Source: Eulemur rufifrons (Eukaryota > Chordata > Mammalia > Primates > Lemuridae). Taken from it: a stretch of 64,000 nucleotides of DNA. Location: contig NC_090989.1 of the NCBI RefSeq assembly GCF_041146395.1, positions 285,001,343-285,065,342 of the forward strand, written 5' to 3'. The notes beneath the pieces are model-generated. The model searched no databases and had not been told where the DNA came from. It saw nothing but the letters and a program-made list of their open reading frames with translations. How positions within the stretch are numbered: the stretch's first letter is position 1; each line of letters starts with the position of its first letter. Of the stretch, positions 1 through 31,200 are shown piece after piece. The position numbers and the translations under genes were made by a program.

Positions 1-78
1 TCCCGAGGTGGGGGCTCCTTGCGGGGACTTGCGTGTGTACAGAACCCCGTGTCCCCCGCCTGGCTTCTGTTCCCACAG

Positions 79-2185
<2,107 letters not shown>

Positions 2186-3105
2186 AGTTGCACGAGGACT
2201 CGCCAACTGCGGCATGAAGACGGAAGCGTCCACCCCTGGGTGGCCTCTCGTCCTCTTTGGGACCCTCGCGAGCCAGCCCAGGCCGTCCCACTTTCTCCTC
2301 CAGCGGGGCTGTGTCCTGCCGTGTCTGTGTCCCAGCAGGGAAGCGGCCCTCGGCCTGAGCACACCTGTCCCGGCCAGGACGCGTCCCCGTGGGCACAGGT
2401 GGAGCTTCGCTGTCAGGGCAGGCAGAGCTCAGACCCCACACCGCAGCCCCGCAGCCCCCACAGCCCCCACGCCCCAGAGGCAGTCGCGGGGTCCCCCACT
2501 CTTCCTGCCAGCGAGCGCCGGCCTTGTTGACGCCGTCACGCCGGGATCGGATGTGTCCGGGTCTGCGTCCTCCTGGCAGCCCCTCACAACCCCCGAGGGC
2601 TGGGGCCTTCCTCCCTCGGGTACCCCTCGCCACACAGGTGTCTGCAGAGGCTGGGTTGGGGCCCGGCCACCCCTCAGACCCCTAGTGCCTGGGAGCCCAG
2701 CTGACAAAGCCAGACGCTCGGATGTGATGTGGTCCCCTCTGCTAGGCTGCAAGTCACCCACCTTGGGACAAGGAGGCCCCGGCTGAATAAGATACTACTT
2801 CCCGTTTCCTGTCCTGTGAAAACATGTCACAGTTTGGTAACGTCAGCCACAGAACATTAGTAGAGCAGTGCTGAGAACTGCCGGAAGCCCAGAGTGTCAC
2901 CATTGTCCACCTGGCCAGGGTCCACCACCACGGCCGGGGTTTTTCTTGGAGACGGTTCATCCTTGCTCTGTGCATCTTACCCCGTCTTTTGAAAAAAATA
3001 ATGTAGGCTTGGGATGTGTGAAAATCTAGGGATATTCAATCTAGTCCTTTAAATTATTTATTTTTCCATATTTATGTTTTTAAATAAATGCATATATTCG
3101 ATCTT
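2186..3105 (+). other. INPP5E: INPP5E 3' untranslated region (probable)
   Basis: Sequence after the TGA stop holds no convincing coding exon. It becomes AT-rich near 2990-3110 and carries AATAAA at 3083-3088, followed by T-rich sequence. The 3' boundary is inferred from that signal only. Confidence 0.55.
3083..3088 (+). terminator. INPP5E: Probable INPP5E polyadenylation signal AATAAA
   Basis: Canonical hexamer in an AU-rich stretch about 0.9 kb after the INPP5E stop codon. It is the first canonical signal downstream of the stop that I noted. Confidence 0.5.
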
Positions 3106-5914
3106 AAACTCTTTCTAGCCAAAGATTGAATCTTGGGAAGGAACAACCTATGCGTACCCTTTTCTTAAATGCTCTTATTTTAAAAGGCTGTAAAATTCTA
3201 AGGCAGAAAGTTTGGACCCAACCATCAAGTTGCTGACCACGCTGCTGTCTGGCTCCTGCTGCTGCAAACCCTGCTCCGTTTGCTGCCCGGACGTCAGCGT
3301 CCGCTGGGAAAGGGTCCTCCCAGGGAAAAGTGACTTCAGACGTGAGTGGACCGTGGTGAAATTAGGAACAATTGCAATGAAAAATATAGAAAACTCCGAT
3401 TAGCATTACCTTCCAAAATACGGAAGCAATGCACACCCAATCTGTTGATAACAACGCCAGCCCCGTCTACACTGTTCAGTCCGTACATATGAGATTTTGT
3501 TCAGACAAATCAATTAATTGGAAGTCTCTTTGTTACAAAGGTTTTTATGGTAATGGAGCTTGAAATGAGTGAGACTTGATGGATTCTGTCTAGGCATTTT
3601 CTCTGACCCAAACCACAGGCGGGACGTTTTCACTGAGCCCGGAGCGCCTGTTGGGCCAGGGTATCAAGAACTTCACGTCCTTGGAGGATCATCGCACACG
3701 TCTAATAAGATCGTGGTTCAAAAGCCAAGTGATTTGCCTGATCCTAGACTTTAGATTTTAGATGAACGGAATTTCACTTGGTAAATTAGTTTAAAATTCA
3801 AATTAATGTGATGGAAGTTGGCCAACAGCAGTGGAAACAAGCTTCATAAAGAATCATGAAACACAACTGACTGTGAGGGCAGTTTTTTAAAATCCAGCTC
3901 CCGTTCTCTCCCCACTTCGCTTGTGTTTTTGATTCAACGGGTGTTTCCGGGTCCTGCTCCGGGCCTGGCAGGTACAGCGTGGAGCAAGCACACTCCGAGA
4001 TGGGACCGCCCTGGTGCCAGGCCGGGTGGGTGTGTGGCCAGGGACGGCGCCGGCGCAGTGCTGGGCTGGGAGGAGGAGCTGGGGAGGCCCAGGGAGAGCC
4101 CTCGGTGGGGGTGGAACTAGAAGGGGCCCGCGCTAGCGTCCGCTTCCCAAGCACTGGGCACCAAAGCCTGGTTAGCAGCAGTTTCCGGAATGCGGCCGGG
4201 CTGCTCAGGCCCCCGCCCTCACCGTGACGCTCGCTACCGAACACGGGGAGCAGCTTCGCGTCTCCTGCGTGTGCTGCCCGGGGCCTTCCCCCAGCACGGT
4301 AATACTGGCAAGCTTCTAACCGAAAATTCAGTTAGAATATATTACAATACATTACCTACCACTCTCCTGGTCCAGCCCCAGCGGACTGGATTCTGCCGGG
4401 CGGGGAGCGAGCTGACTCTTCCCGCGAGGCAGAGTCCGTCATTGCACGGGTATGTGTGAAGGGTTTCAGGTTTCCAAAATGTAACAACAGGCCAGTGCTG
4501 GGAAAACCGAACCGCGATTTTCCTCTGCCCTCACGCCAGCACGGGACTTATGTGACCCCAAAACCCGTGGGGATGTCCCCACCCAGCAGCAAGCGAGCAA
4601 TTCTGCAGGGACACCACGCGTGTCCTCTAATTCAGTCCTGACAATCCTGGAGGTGGCATCAGACCCCAGGGGTGAGGGCTCCGTCCACGACGGCCCTCGG
4701 ACACCACCCACGCGTCTGGGCCTTCGGAACTGTCACCCGCTGGCTTCAAGTGGGCTCCCACGAACCCCTCTGGCTCTAATCTGCTGGAGCGGCTCACGGA
4801 ACTCAGGGAATCACCTTTACCAGCTCATCACAAAGGACGCAGAGGTGCATGGGGCGAGGTGTGAGGGGGGCGTGGAGCCTCCCTAGCCACCACCCTCCAC
4901 GTGTTCAGCGACCCGGAAGCTTCCTGAGCCCCATCCCCTCGGGCCTGGTGTGGAGATGCCCTGGGCGCAAACGAAGAACGGTGACAGTGTGGAAACGGAC
5001 TGGACGCCAGGGCCGGGAAGCCCAGCAAGGCCTCCCGCAGCACCCGGCCGCCCGGTGTGGGGCGGGACCCTCTGGAACGGAGGTCTCGGGCAGGACAAAG
5101 GAGGACGGGAGGTCAGGGAGATTCCATCTCCTGAGGCTGCTCCCGAGGCCTGGAGCAGCCCAACAGTCACAGTCAGACGTCTTTGGAAGTCACGAGCCAG
5201 AAACCGTGGACAAAACCGCTGTATAGACATGTATGTAAAACGGTGTCGCAGCAAGTACAGCAAGAGAACCGAGTAACGGAAGTAGCGCTTGCAAGTCTGC
5301 CTGCCTTGAAACACCCACTCCCTCCCGCATCCGCACTGCAGAGCTTCTGGCCGGTCAACACCCACCACCAGCGACCGTCCTCTCCCAAGCAAACCGGGCA
5401 GCACGATCTGTGCAGTGCACTGGCTGCTGCAGGCCACGACTGTCCTCGGGACTGTGGCCGCACTCAGTGGCTCCAGGTGGCTAAAACAGGTTCCCAAGCT
5501 ACTGACACCCCCTGGGCCCCCACCCCCCTGGGGCTCCCCGGGTGGTCTGTGTGTGAGAACCACTGATGTACACTGTGTCAAAAGTCTTAACCTGTCACTT
5601 CTACTCCCAAGCCACGTGGCGTACGGCTGTCCTGGAACCCCAGCAGCACCTGCAGGCCGAGTCCCGAGGCTCTGCGTCCCCACGTTGAAGTGCCACGGCT
5701 GTGCCACCGCAACCCACTCCCTCCGCGCGCCTCAGCTCTGGCCCGTGCACACCCGACACCTCCGAAATCAGGATGCACCTTACGGTTAAAGGACAGGCGG
5801 CTTCACGGCATTGGGTCAAGCTGGACGATTCTCAGGGAGGAAGGTCCCTGTTTTTGGAAAGCTGTCAGGACAAGCCTGTAGCAGCTCCTTCTTCAAGGGA
5901 GACAGAAAACACTG
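3106..5914. other. Intergenic DNA between convergent INPP5E and PMPCA
   Basis: No exon with conserved translation, no tRNA-like fold and no young Alu recognised. Composition varies from AT-rich (3100-3900) to GC-rich (3950-5900). Short open frames here have no recognisable family and look like chance frames in GC-rich DNA. Confidence 0.6.
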
Positions 5915-6480
5915 GTAAGAGAGGCGTTCACCGTTTTATTGCCAGTGACAACAGGTGAGGCACACACAGACTCGCTCCACAGGGCAGGCCGAGCCCCGTC
6001 TGGTCCAGCTTGTCAGAGGTGAGTCCCGGGACCCGTGGCAGAACACCGCGGTCCGGTGTGTGCAGCACGGGCCTCCCAGGAAGCCGGGACCCCCGCGGGT
6101 GCCTCCCTGCTCGGTGGCCAAGTTTCCAGGAACTCCCGTGGGCCCCACAGGCCACGAATTCCTGACATTGGTGACGTGCCTACCTGGTTTTGCCACGGCA
6201 AACCGCTTTTAATCTTTCTGCAGTTCGCCTGGTTTCCAGCCGGGAGTGGTGAAGGCGAGTATTTATTCTGCTGATCGGCACGTTCAGTCCTGAAGGAGTG
6301 AAAACCAAGCGGGTGATCCGGCAGCGTTGGCTTTGCTCGCCCAGCTGAAGAGGAGGGTCCCATCATGCGCACTGTTCGCAGAACCAGGCGTCTGTCACCA
6401 GACTCACACGCAGGCAGTACGTGTGGAAGCAGGCTCTGGCCACAGCCGCTGGGCCCCGCGGCATCTGGGGAGGGGAGTCT
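5915..6480 (-). other. PMPCA: PMPCA 3' untranslated region
   Basis: Lies between the PMPCA stop codon (6481-6483, minus strand) and the minus-strand AATAAA at 5935-5940. No coding signal is seen in it. Confidence 0.65.
5935..5940 (-). terminator. PMPCA: PMPCA polyadenylation signal
   Basis: TTTATT on the plus strand, so AATAAA on the PMPCA strand, about 540 nt after the PMPCA stop codon. This supports a 3'UTR running from 6480 down to roughly 5915. Confidence 0.75.
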
Positions 6481-23724
<17,244 letters not shown>

Positions 23725-24605
23725 GAAGCTCTGCGACACTGTCGGCTTGACGCTCCGTGCACATCCTGAAGTTACTCCCACTTCATCCGAATGTGCAGTT
23801 GTGTCTTTAACTGTGCAGTCTTCACCCAGAGTAAAGTATTTATCACGAGATACTAATTTCATGACCTAGAACAGTATTGTTGGCCACCTTCCGTAGGAGC
23901 CGATCCTATCGGGGAGTCCAAGCTACAATTTACATGCAGTCCTTCTTGGTGAAATTCCTGCTATTTTATAGATTCTGATGACCTGTTGGAAGGAATCTTT
24001 ATAAAAGCCAGTGCTTTTTTTTTTTAACTGCTAAACATGAAAACAGCAATTCTGTGATAAGTGTTTTCCATTATTGTCTAAAAAAATTGTAAGATAAGGT
24101 CACATGATCAGCCCTGATGTCGTAAGTAGAAAGAACACTACGTGAGCCATTGTAGACATGGTCTGCTTGAGCAGGACTTGTGCCTTTTCACCATTACTCA
24201 GGGCCCCTCTGGCTCCCGGTTCACTCCTGCGGCCGTCCTGGGGTGGTTTCTGCAGTTGGTGGCCCGAGTGAGGGGTGCCGCCTCCTGGATGCTGCTGTCT
24301 TCCCACCAGGGACCAAGGGTGCGCATTCCGCGTTGAAGCTGTTTACACACACCTCTGAGCTTTCAGATCTGAAAAACTTTTGGGCTGTGGGTTTCGATAC
24401 ACATTGAAAGTGGCATTTTGTACAATGAAGTTTAGAATTCAGGAATTTAAGGTGTGTTCGGAGCCTTCCTGGGCCAGCGCGAGGTCTTCCAGTCCGCCTT
24501 TCTGACCCCTCCTGCACAGGCTAGAGTGGGGCGTGTACTGCGTGCCTTTTTGGCTATTTTCTTGTGGACGTTATTTTTTTAAATAAATTTTCTTTTCCCT
24601 CCTAT
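23725..24605 (+). other. ENTR1: ENTR1 3' untranslated region
   Basis: From the ENTR1 TGA to just past the AATAAA at 24582-24587. No coding signal recognised. Confidence 0.7.
24582..24587 (+). terminator. ENTR1: ENTR1 polyadenylation signal AATAAA
   Basis: Canonical hexamer followed by T-rich sequence, about 860 nt after the ENTR1 stop. Confidence 0.75.
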
Positions 24606-26079
24606 TCAGATTGATAGCTTCCTTATTTAAACAAATTCTGAAGTTCATATGTACTGCCTATTTTACTCTGATTTTAGCCAACTCTTGATGCGTGAGAATC
24701 AAGCTGCCTTCATGCTGGGGCCTGCATCCTGTTTTGTTCTTGTCTTAACTGGTGATTTGTGCTGGAAGATTAATTTCTTCAGGTCCTTGGCCTTTGGGGT
24801 CAGGGACAGACTCAGACCATTGCTGCCTGGGCCTGACCACAGTGACTGACATGCTACAGATCTGTGAATCACACAGCTGCACGTTTTGGAGTTGCACAGA
24901 TTGGATTCTAGCATCAGATCATTCTTTGAGATTATGTGGTTAAATTTCCAAGCAAGGTGTTTAAACTGCTGGACCTTGTGGCCTTAGCTACAGGCAGAGG
25001 TCAGAGCTTTCCAGAGTCACCGCTGAGCGTGCCTTCAAGCCTCCGCCCACATGGCACCTCACACACCTGCCTGTTGGTGAAAGCAGGTCTGGATTCTGTT
25101 GTCAGGACAGACTTCAGGCAGGGTAGTATGGAAAGTGCTGGAATGAGCTTCTCTGCTGGGCATACGGGGTAGTACTGGGACTTCTGGGGAGGACGCTTGG
25201 GCTGCAGACCTGTTCCGAGGCCCTCAGGAGAGACAGCATTTTATGGGGTGGGAGGACATGCCGGATGGGCAGGGTGGCCACCAGAGCCAGCTTTAGACGT
25301 TGCACCTATCCTGGGTCCTACACTCCAGCTGGCAAGCAGGGTAGAGTCTGGGTAGATACGCAGCCGTTCACTGTGCTGTTCTTCCTCGGTGTGTGTTTGA
25401 AGCGTTCCATAGCAAAAAGCTTAAAAATAAAATTCACAGTGCCGTATCTGTCTGCCCCAGGGTTTCGTGCCCCGTGAGGGCAGGTCCCTTCACAATTCAG
25501 GGAATGAAACGGGAGGTGCTTGATGAGCACCGAGGGGCCAGCAGCTTTATGGTTCCGTTCTCTCAGTTCTACTTTTGCGCCAATACCAAACTCCCAGCTT
25601 GGCCTCGCTGGCTCTAGCCCTCTGCCCCCAAAAGCGCACCCGTGGGTGGACAGCAGCCCCCTTTACGGTTCTCCAGCTGACTCCCCCAACTCTCCCCAGG
25701 CTGCGCTGGGGGCTTCGGAGTGCCTCCAACGCTCACAGTCCCTCAGAGAGCAGGCTCATGTCCAGCCCCCGGCCCAGGGTCAACCCCGGAATGTTCCTGA
25801 ATGAATGAATGCCCACTTAGGGTAGTTCCCTGGGGCAGCTTTCCAGGCTGGGACACCCTAAAGGCCCACAGGGGGTGAATTCTGCGCGGGATCCCCACCC
25901 TGTGACTCGGCTGGTGCTCAGTCCTGTACACCTGCCTGGGACAGTAGTGAGCACTTCGGGCGCTTTCGCGCTGGTTGCCCACCAAACTCTGAGGTGCAAT
26001 TGACAAGATGAAACAGGCACCCAGAGGCCGGGGGCTGCCCAAGGTCACACGGCCGGCGAGAACTCGCCCAAACCGCCCT
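24606..26079 (+). other. Intergenic DNA between ENTR1 and SNAPC4
   Basis: No exon recognised. Old repeat traces only: a piece ending cctgaatgaatgaatg near 25796-25811 resembles an L2 tail, and an antisense MIR-like stretch begins near 25970. Confidence 0.55.
25970..26065 (-). repeat. Antisense MIR-like fragment
   Basis: Contains gacaagatgaaacaggcacc and gctgcccaaggtcacacggc, matching antisense MIR ('agatgaggaaactgaggc ... cttgcccaaggtcacacagc'). By eye. Confidence 0.55.
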
Positions 26080-26389
26080 ACCTCGTCGGGCTTCGTGGGA
26101 GCCGGCTCGTGACCGGGCGACCAGGCGGGCCGAGCCGGGCAGTGGCTGGGTGCCTGTCCCGGTCCCAGCCGGTCTCCTGCCCCGGACGCAGGAGGTGGTC
26201 CCAAGGGCGGCCGCGCGAGGGCAGCACCGAGCAGCCCGCCTCTCTATGGTCCCCGCGGGCCGCAGCGGCGTCCCGGCGAGCCCCGCGCCTCAGGAGGCGG
26301 GACTTCCTGCGCGCGGCGCTCCAGTCGTGCGGCCGCCGGAAGCGTCGTGTCTGCGGTCGCCCGGGCGACGGTGGTGGCCGCGCGCGCAG
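26080..26389 (+). promoter_or_regulatory. SNAPC4: SNAPC4 CpG-island promoter and probable non-coding exon 1
   Basis: Dense CpG tract extending to about 26720, upstream of SNAPC4, with no gene on the other strand recognised. A good donor (GCAG|GTGAGG) at 26389/26390 is the likely end of a non-coding first exon; a second possible donor follows at about 26409. A perfect 14-bp palindrome GTCGCCCGGGCGAC lies at 26356-26369. Confidence 0.5.
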
Positions 26390-26749
26390 GTGAGGGCCGT
26401 GTCGGGCAGGTGAGGTGCTGGGCGGGGCCGGAAGCCACGGGGCGCGGTCCCGAGGAGCGGACAGCTGAGGCCCGGGGGGGGAGGGCGGAGCAGCTCCCAA
26501 AGACAGGGAAACTGAGGCCCGGCGTGGTCGCGGTCCTGCCGGGCTGGGGAGACCCGGAGGCCCAACCCCGTGGGGATTCTGGCCCGGAGGGACCCTCGGC
26601 TGGGAACGGGCTGCAGGAGGCGGCGCAGGGGCGCAGGCCGCGACTCCCGGAGGTCCCGCCGAGACAGCCGCCCTTTCATCCCGCGGTCCTCACTGTCCGC
26701 GGGGCCCCGGCTGTAGGGCGCCCGCGTGCGCCAGGTCCTGCACCAAGTG

Positions 26750-26880
26750 CTTTTGGGGATTGTGCAGGCGACTCCTCACCCCATTTTAGAGACGCGGCAG
26801 CTGAGGCTGGGAGGAGGCAAGTGATTGCCCGAGGCAGAACGGGGCTAGGGCCGGGTTTGTCTCCCAAGCCAGCGCCCTTA
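26750..26880 (-). repeat. Antisense MIR-like fragment
   Basis: Contains caccccattttagagacgcg, cagctgaggctgggaggagg and aagtgattgcccgaggcaga, in the order of antisense MIR. In SNAPC4 intron 1 (5'UTR intron). Confidence 0.6.
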
Positions 26881-28252
26881 GCACCCCGCCCCGTACTGAC
26901 GGCTTCCTTGGGTTCACTGGGGCCAGCCGTGAGGCCTGGGCCGGGTCTCAGGATCTGGGGCTGGAGTGTCTTGTGCCCACCACCCTGGGCAGCCCCTCAT
27001 GAACACCCACTGGCAGGGAGGGCCGCAGGCAGAGGGCTCAGGACTTGGACTGTGACTCTGACCTTCCTGCTGTTCATCACTTATGAGCAACACGGGAAGG
27101 GGGTGGAGGAGGGAGTTGAAAATGAATTTGTCTTCAAAACACAAGTTGCCTTTGCCTTCAAGGCCAGGCTTCCAGAAGAAAACATTCCCTCCCTGCCCTG
27201 CCTGGAAGAAATGGCAGCTTTGAACCTGCCAGTGGTTGCTACTAGTTCTGCAGATGTCGCTGACTTTTAGCTGGGTTTGGTTTGCAGGGTTAGAAACATT
27301 TCAAGTATAAACGGTGCATCCAGCGCAGGAATGAGGGGCATGGGCTGCTGGGCCCGCTGACGAGTGCTCATTGGTGGGTGCTTTTGTTCCGTTCCAGCCG
27401 CAGGAGGCTCCCCCAGAGTCTCCAGCAGGGAGAGCTCGTGCCAAGAGCAGGGGAGGATGCTTCTCTTTGTTCCTCCTGGGCCTGTGCTTGTGTTTCTTTG
27501 GAATCTTCTCTGCTAATGCCTTGTTCTCCCACCCTTCTCTCTCCCCAGCTTCCTTCCCCCTTCAGACTTCCCAGACCAGTGTTGCTAAGAGGAAAGCTTC
27601 GTGTCTGCTTCTGCTTGTTGAGTCAGACACTGCCACGTGCCAGGTGCTGCTCTGGATGCTGGCGGTACAGCAAAAGCAGACAGAAAGCTTTGCCTGCGGG
27701 CAGCTTACTTCCCAGTGCTGTTAGTGACCGTCAGCTGGTCAGTCTGTGTTTCGGTGGACATTTTTCAAATGCCGTCTGTGGGTCCAGCTCTGTGCCATGG
27801 AGAGCAGGATGCACCTGAAGCTGTGGTCATAGGTTTAGATGTCACAGGGGCCATGGGCCTCGTCCTTGTCCTCTAGGGTCTTTGCCCCTGCACCTTGCAC
27901 TTTCTGCACTGGGTGACCGGCTCCCTTGTGCTGTGGGTGTGGGAGCAGAGACCATGCAGTTGGGCCATATTGGTGTCCATCTACTCCACCTATGTGGGGG
28001 TAGCCTCAGAGAGGCAAGAGACATTCACGGGGCTTTGGCATCTTGCAGAGCAGGTGTTCGTGGGGTGCAGGGGGGTGCAAGGGTGCAGCCCAGGGCTGGG
28101 CCTGAGTCCGGATCTCCCTTGAGATTCAGGTACCTGCTTTGGAGCAGGCTTCTGCCATCCTCTGCAGGCGTGTATGTCTGAAAGAGAACGAGATTCTGGC
28201 ACACTCTTGGTTTCTAGCGTCTCATAATGTATTTTGGAGGCAGGCAGACGTC

Positions 28253-31200
28253 ATGGATATAGATGCTGAAAGGGAGAAAATAACACAGGAGATCAAGGAG
28301 CTAGAAAGGATTTTGGACCCCAGCTCCTCAAGTATCCACGTGGAGGTCTCCGAATCAAGTCTCGATTCAGATTCTGAAGCAGGTAAGCTCCTGTGCACCC
28401 GGCCTCCTTGGAACGTGGCTAAGACCATCTGTGTCTGCCCTTGGATCTGTGTGGCCACGTGGTGCTGCTTGGCCTCGGCCCTGTTTCTCGCCAACACTGG
28501 CCTCTGCCTCTCCCCCAGCCAGAGGGCCCGTAACAGCGCCCCCTTTGTCATGCTCTGGACCCGCTGGCTGTGCGCAGCGCCCTGCCTCTGCTGCCTGGAA
28601 AGGGGCAGGGAGGAAGGGTCCTGCCATCTAGCCCTGGGCTCTAGGGGCCCGCAGGGTGAGCATGCTGGGCTTCTGCAGTGTGCCCTTCTGGAAGGGGTGG
28701 GCCCAGGACTCAGCCCGCGGGCCGGTCTGCACAGTCACCACTACTCACGCCCCTAGAATCTCTTGCTGGGCTTGGGCAGCCCCTCCTAAAGGGACCCTTT
28801 GTGGAGGCCCATGCTGTCTCTCCCCATGCACTCCCTGAGCCTCCCCCAACCCTGACTGGTGCTCCCCTGGCTAGAGACCTGCCCATAGCTGCCCGCCCCC
28901 CTTGCCCACCTCTCCCTGGGCCCAGGGCTGGCTCTGGGGTGACCTGTCTCATCTTGTGTGGGCAGGGCCTCCGCATCTGTGCCCTCCCGCCGCTCACTGG
29001 CTGAGCTCCCTCAGGATGGAGCCTGGTGCTGCAAAGCCTTCCCTGTCGTCCCTCTGGCGGGAGACAGCACACGTAGTCTAGTGAACGCTGGAGTTCTGTC
29101 CCGTGTGTCTAGGGGCCCCTCGTGTTAGGCCGGCATCTTCTCTCTGACCTGCCTTGGTCAAGTGTGCGCCCTGCACTGTCAGGGAGCCAGGAAGGGTCTG
29201 GTTCACCCCAAGTCTCACTCTGAGGCTCCCATCACCTCGCAGCCGGGGCCCCTCAGCCCCTCCCCCACCTGCACTGCCCAGGAAGCCGCGGTGGCCGTGC
29301 CACGTGCCCTTCCCGTCTTTGGTCACCAACACGGTGTGCTTTTGTTTCCCACAGACTTGCTGCCTGGTGAGGGGCTGGACGCCGTTGATCCCCCGATCTT
29401 GGTAACTGCTGGCCTGACATAGCTGTGTCCTGGGTCAGACCTGTCGCCACCTTCCAAAGTAGCCCGGGAGGGGGTGTGTTACAGAGAAAGAAACGCCACA
29501 GGGCATTTATTGTCAATATTAGAGTTGTCTACAGAAATAACTGCTAGTAACAGCCTCGTGGCTTTTTCCTGAGCCCATATTGACGGTCTCGTAAGGGACC
29601 GTCTCACGCAGAAGGCAGCAGGGTGTGTGCCGGGGCCCTGCCCCTCACAGCTCCTCTCTCTGTGCCTCAGTGTCCCCGCAGCACAAATCAGTTAACATAC
29701 GAGAGCACCTGGCAGCTGCTGGGGTGTGCCAGTTACTGTGCGCTGCCCTTTGCTTATTTTTCCGCCGAGTCAGGTTCAGAGCGGCCTCACGTTTTCAGTG
29801 GCCGTGCTGCCCCTGGCGTGGACTGACCTAGCTCCGTGGCTTTGGACTCATCGCCTCCAGATGGGCACCTTGACGCCCCTGGCTTGGGTGGCCCTCTGGA
29901 GCCGTGGCTTGCCCGTGATCTTGCCACGTGAGCGAGATCGTGGCAATGCGGCTCGCTGGCAGTGGCGGCGCAGGCTCATGGCGCGTTTCTCATGGCCGTG
30001 CAGAAACGTTTGTTGTAGCAATTTAAAGCTGATTGTTTCCTACACCGACCCCACCTCCCCTCACGCTGCGGATGAGGAAACGCACACGCTCGACTCTGGG
30101 AGGGGCAGGCGCCACCCCAGACGCGAACGTGCCATGGCCGCCCATCAGGGTCATTTCTTGGTTCCACATTTGGGTGGTCTTAAGCCAGAGCTACCTGAGC
30201 GTCCCAGGGGCCCAGTGACTGGTGGGGGGCTCAGGCTGGGGCCCAGAGGGTGGGAGAACATCTATCTGTCCCGTATGCTCATGGGCAGTTTCTGCCTCAC
30301 AACCAGGAAGAAGAAAGGTGGGGTGAAGCCAGCAATGATGAGGATGACGCCAAGGACAGAACCCTCCCTGAAGACCCAGAGACCTGCCTGCAGCTGAACA
30401 TGGTCTACCAGGAGGTCATCCGTGAGAAGCTGGCAGAGGTCAGCCTGCTGCTGACCCAGAACCGGGAGCAGCAGGTAGGATGGGGTGACGGCCGCTCCTC
30501 GTGCCGACACCTCCTGACCCCAGGAGCCCTCACAGCCCCGCTCCCAGGACCAGGGCTCCCCGGTTGCCTGCCTCACTTCCACCCAGGGGTCTCCTTCTGC
30601 ACGGGGTGTCACTGCTGCCCTGCCCACAGATGGGCCCTTGTGTCTGTCACAGGAGGAGATCATGTGGGATCTGGCCGGGCCCAAAGGCCCCAAGGTGAAG
30701 GACAGCAAGAGCCTGCCCCTGAATGTGTACATAGGGCACTTCATGAAGCCGTACTTCAAGGACAGGGTCACCGGAGTGGTGAGTGGCCGAGGGAGGAAGC
30801 TCTTGTCCCCACAGTCTGCTGGGTGGTTGTGAATTCCCTTGGGGGCTTCAGGGTAACTCTCCAACCTCAGAACTCTCTGCCTCATCCCTGTGCATCCCTC
30901 CCCGGGTGGGTGAGCTGACCTCTCCTTCAGGTGGGCCACCTGGGGCACGTCTCCCCGCGCAGTGGCACCACGATGGTCAGCAGGGCCTCACCGTGTGGAC
31001 CCCAGTGTTTCCAGCAGTAGCCCCGACCTCGTCAACCTTCGTGGAGTCGCTGAGCCCACGCTGCGCGTGCCGGCCGGGTCGTGCGCCACAGCCACCCACG
31101 TGGCAGCAGCTCTGGGTCCCGAGGTCCAGTGTCTGCCCTTGCCCACCAGGAGGCTGCGGGGAAGGGGCCCTGCGCCCTGGTGTGGACCCAGGAGGGACGT

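Noticed and set aside
26347..27270. 307-codon plus-strand open frame in the SNAPC4 CpG island
   Set aside because: GC-rich island plus MIR-like sequence; no domain, and it crosses the likely exon 1 donor.
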